DNA of 8,102 nt. It comes from an uncultured bacterium. GTDB taxonomy: Bacteria > Planctomycetota > UBA1135 > GCA-002686595. Below are positions 6,486 through 8,102 of the stretch, in pieces. The first letter of the stretch is position 1. Every line of letters starts with the position of its first letter. The notes below the pieces were generated by a model. That model saw only the letters and a list, made by a program, of their open reading frames with translations, searched no databases and was not told the origin of the DNA. Both the position numbers and the translations under genes were made by a program. Where the stretch lies: positions 10,750-18,851 of the forward strand of contig CADEGS010000066.1 of assembly GCA_902826945.1 (NCBI GenBank). Reading direction: 5' to 3'.

Positions 6486-7673
6486 ATGAGTCCGCACAAG
6501 AGCCTTCTTGGTTTCGCGGGTCTCTCCTTCTTCCTCCTCTCCGCGGGCGAGCCGCAGGTCGTGCCGGCCGGCGCACGCGCCGCGGGCGCGTCCGAGCAGG
6601 CCGGCGAGCCGACGCCCGTCAGCGGGGCGCTGCCCGCGCTGCGCTTCGACCTGCCGGCGCAGACGGTGACGCTGGCGGACGGCCAGCAAGCCGACTTCGG
6701 CGCGCACGAGATCTGGCGTCCGGCGTGCACCGAGGCCGGCGCCGTCTCGATGCCGGAGCTGCAGGCGATGGCCCTGAACCACCGCGAGCTCGTCAAGCAC
6801 CCGGTCGCGATCGTGGACGCCGGCGACAAGCTGAACGGCTTCGACATCGTGTTCGTGGTGAGCGGCAGCGTCCCCGCGGGCGCCACGGCGGCGCTGGCCG
6901 CGGCCGAGACGTACATGGAGTCGTTCTACTCCGACCCGATCACGATCACGATCAACTGCTCCTTCCAGCCGCTCGGCCCCGGGATCCTCGGTGGCACGGG
7001 CTCGAGCTACGGCTACGTCTCCTACACGTCCTCGCGCGCGCAGATCGTCGGCAACATGGACGCGAACGACACGATCCAGGCCTTCCTGCCGAGCGGCACG
7101 ACCTGCCCGGTGCGCTACACGAGCGGCACGACCGTCACCAACGAGAACCGCGTCTTCTTCACCTACGCGTGCTGGAAGGCGAACGGCGGCGCGGTCTCCG
7201 GCGCGGACGCCAACATGACGTTCAGCACGAACTTCTCGTTCGACTACGACCCGTCGAACGGCGTCGGCGGCAGCTCCTACTCGTTCCAGGACATCGTCAT
7301 CCACGAGACGGGCCACGCGATGGGCTACACCTCGGGCGGCGACTTCCGCAGCAACGACATGGAGACGCTGGACCTCTTCCGCTTCCAGCGCACCGACGGC
7401 TCGGGCGACTACAACCCCGACTCCACGGCCGAGTTCGGCGTGCGCCCGCGCCTGGTCGCGTTCAACGCGCCGAACGACGCGCACAACAGCGACCTGATCT
7501 CGGTCGAGTACCGCATGTCGGACGGCTCGCCCTACCAGATGAGCCACTTCCGCGAGCAGACGACGAACATCGGCCTGATGGACCCGGCCCTGGCCCCGGG
7601 ACAGACCTTCTACCCGGCCTTCTACTCGACGGCCGACCTGACGATGTTCGACGCGATCGGCTACGACCGCTAG
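6486..7673 (+). CDS. Secreted zinc metalloprotease of the NF038122-like family
   Basis: A 395-residue predicted exported metallopeptidase. The N-terminus (MSPHKS, then LLGFAGLSFFLLSAG) resembles a signal peptide, followed by an Ala/Pro-rich stretch before the mature protein. The zinc site is DIVIHETGHAMGYTSGGD (269-286): H273 and H277 would bind zinc and E274 would be the catalytic base. The layout HExxHxxG resembles metzincins, but the residue at the usual third-ligand position is S283, with D286 as the nearest acidic candidate. A possible Met-turn is NIGLMDPA (361-368, M365). The C-terminal DLTMFDAIGYD is typical of a family of exported metalloproteases often annotated NF038122. Four cysteines (C81, C158, C207, C229) could form two disulphides. 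No PEP-CTERM or other anchor is visible at the end (GYDR), so it is probably released or periplasmic. The substrate is unknown. The ATG at 6486 was chosen over an in-frame TTG at 6366 because the signal peptide begins there; no clear Shine-Dalgarno is seen. The gene diverges from the sigma factor/kinase unit. Confidence 0.85.
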   Translation: MSPHKSLLGFAGLSFFLLSAGEPQVVPAGARAAGASEQAGEPTPVSGALPALRFDLPAQTVTLADGQQADFGAHEIWRPACTEAGAVSMPELQAMALNHRELVKHPVAIVDAGDKLNGFDIVFVVSGSVPAGATAALAAAETYMESFYSDPITITINCSFQPLGPGILGGTGSSYGYVSYTSSRAQIVGNMDANDTIQAFLPSGTTCPVRYTSGTTVTNENRVFFTYACWKANGGAVSGADANMTFSTNFSFDYDPSNGVGGSSYSFQDIVIHETGHAMGYTSGGDFRSNDMETLDLFRFQRTDGSGDYNPDSTAEFGVRPRLVAFNAPNDAHNSDLISVEYRMSDGSPYQMSHFREQTTNIGLMDPALAPGQTFYPAFYSTADLTMFDAIGYDR

Positions 7674-7692
7674 GCGAGCGCGCTCCAAAGCA

Positions 7693-7729
7693 GGCGGGCC
7701 GGCGTTCCCTCGCGGGACGCCGGCCCGTC
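7693..7729. terminator. Strong GC hairpin between convergent genes, probable bidirectional terminator
   Basis: A long inverted repeat: the left arm CGGGCCGGCGTTCCC (7695-7709) pairs with GGGACGCCGGCCCG (7714-7727), leaving one unpaired T and a TCGC loop, with a G-T and a G-C pair possible beyond the base. It lies about 20 bases after the metalloprotease stop and about 50 bases after the deacetylase stop on the other strand. Downstream on the plus strand is TCCTGTCTTCC, only mildly T-rich, so it is not a perfect intrinsic terminator, but position and stability fit termination of both transcripts. Confidence 0.75.
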
Positions 7730-7776
7730 CTGTCTTCCGCGCCGTGCGCGAGGCGCCGGCGGGCGCGGTGCCCTCC

Positions 7777-8102
7777 TCAGGGCATCGTCTCCGGCCGCGT
7801 CAGGAGCACGATCGCCGCGCGGCTCGCGGCGCTGGCGAGGTCGAGCGCCAGGGTCGTTTCGACGTAGCCCTGCGCGGTGAACGCGCGGAACGCCTCGCAG
7901 GCGCGCGCGCCGGGCACGAGCGGCGCGTGCAGCGACGCCAGCGCGTCGATCAGCGCGTGGTAGTCGAGCAGGGCGAGCTGCGAGGGGTAGCAGTCGATCA
8001 GCGCGTGCTTCTGCGCCAGCTCGGCCGAGACGTCCACCACGATCCCCGGCGGCACGCGCGACCAGACCTCGTAGGCGTACACCGTCGGCGTGCGCCCGCT
8101 CG
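7777..8102 (-). CDS. PIG-L/LmbE-family deacetylase, C-terminal 107 residues, runs off the right edge
   Basis: The frame enters from the right edge without a start and ends at a TGA. Visible sequence includes VYAYEVWSRVPPG, GIVVDVSA, then a lysine (AQKHALIDCY) and the YPSQLALLDYHALIDALASL stretch, ending near ACEAF. This order (YEVW, vVDiSa, K, SQL, EAF) matches the C-terminal half of PIG-L/LmbE zinc-dependent N-acetylglucosamine deacetylases, as in BshB- and MshB-like proteins. The catalytic AHPDD motif and other zinc ligands would lie outside the window, so activity and substrate cannot be judged. After ACEAF there is a tail of about 35 residues (from RAFTAQGYVETTLALDL). A GTG at 8082 could be mistaken for a start, but the frame stays open upstream and the conserved fold begins earlier. 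It converges on the metalloprotease gene and shares the terminator hairpin. Confidence 0.75.
   Translation of the reverse strand, partial: SGRTPTVYAYEVWSRVPPGIVVDVSAELAQKHALIDCYPSQLALLDYHALIDALASLHAPLVPGARACEAFRAFTAQGYVETTLALDLASAASRAAIVLLTRPETMP

Noticed and set aside
5708..6916. N-terminal extension of the kinase frame to 6916
   Set aside because: The extension runs through the sigma factor, the intergenic region and the metalloprotease; the ATG at 5707 gives the family N-terminus and the ATGA overlap.
6096..7688. Minus-strand open frame of 530 codons opposite the metalloprotease
   Set aside because: Val/Arg/Ala/Asp-rich antisense pattern; the plus strand carries a signal peptide and an HExxH zinc motif.
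1..8102. CRISPR arrays, insertion sequences, tRNA or rRNA genes
   Set aside because: No regularly spaced repeats, transposase motifs, terminal inverted repeats or RNA gene signatures were seen.

Overview
The window is very GC-rich bacterial DNA with dense coding and strong third-position GC bias, so almost every frame is open and long mirror ORFs are common. The gene families point to Planctomycetota or a similar kinase-rich phylum such as Acidobacteriota. The evidence is a Hal-type ECF sigma factor fused by overlap to a Ser/Thr kinase with TPR repeats, a haem-type chemoreceptor, and a secreted metalloprotease of a family common in environmental bacteria. This placement is inferred from gene content only; no rRNA or other phylogenetic marker is present.

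Layout. Positions 1-2448 (minus strand) hold a chemotaxis-type pair. A methyl-accepting chemoreceptor with a periplasmic Tll0287-like/DUF3365 domain carrying a CxxCH haem motif is followed 33 bp later by the start of a histidine phosphotransfer (CheA-like) protein that runs off the left edge. Positions 2449-3145 are a long stretch with no convincing gene. Positions 3146-6264 (minus) are a two-gene unit: an ECF sigma factor followed, with a 4-base ATGA overlap, by a membrane-anchored Ser/Thr kinase with a long TPR tail. Positions 6265-6485 form a divergent intergenic region holding a perfect 14-bp palindrome. Positions 6486-7673 (plus) encode a secreted zinc metalloprotease. It converges, across a strong hairpin terminator, on the C-terminal part of a PIG-L/LmbE-type deacetylase (7777 to the right edge, minus).

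How the genes may work together. The receptor and Hpt protein are probably co-transcribed and form the input end of a redox- or ligand-sensing chemosensory pathway; CheW, the kinase core and CheR/CheB would lie further left. The sigma factor has a threonine-containing segment (T54) where ordinary ECF factors have the acidic region 2.2 motif, and its partner is a kinase. This matches the known principle of ECF factors switched on by threonine phosphorylation. The divergent metalloprotease is a candidate target of that switch through the shared intergenic region, but this is inference only.
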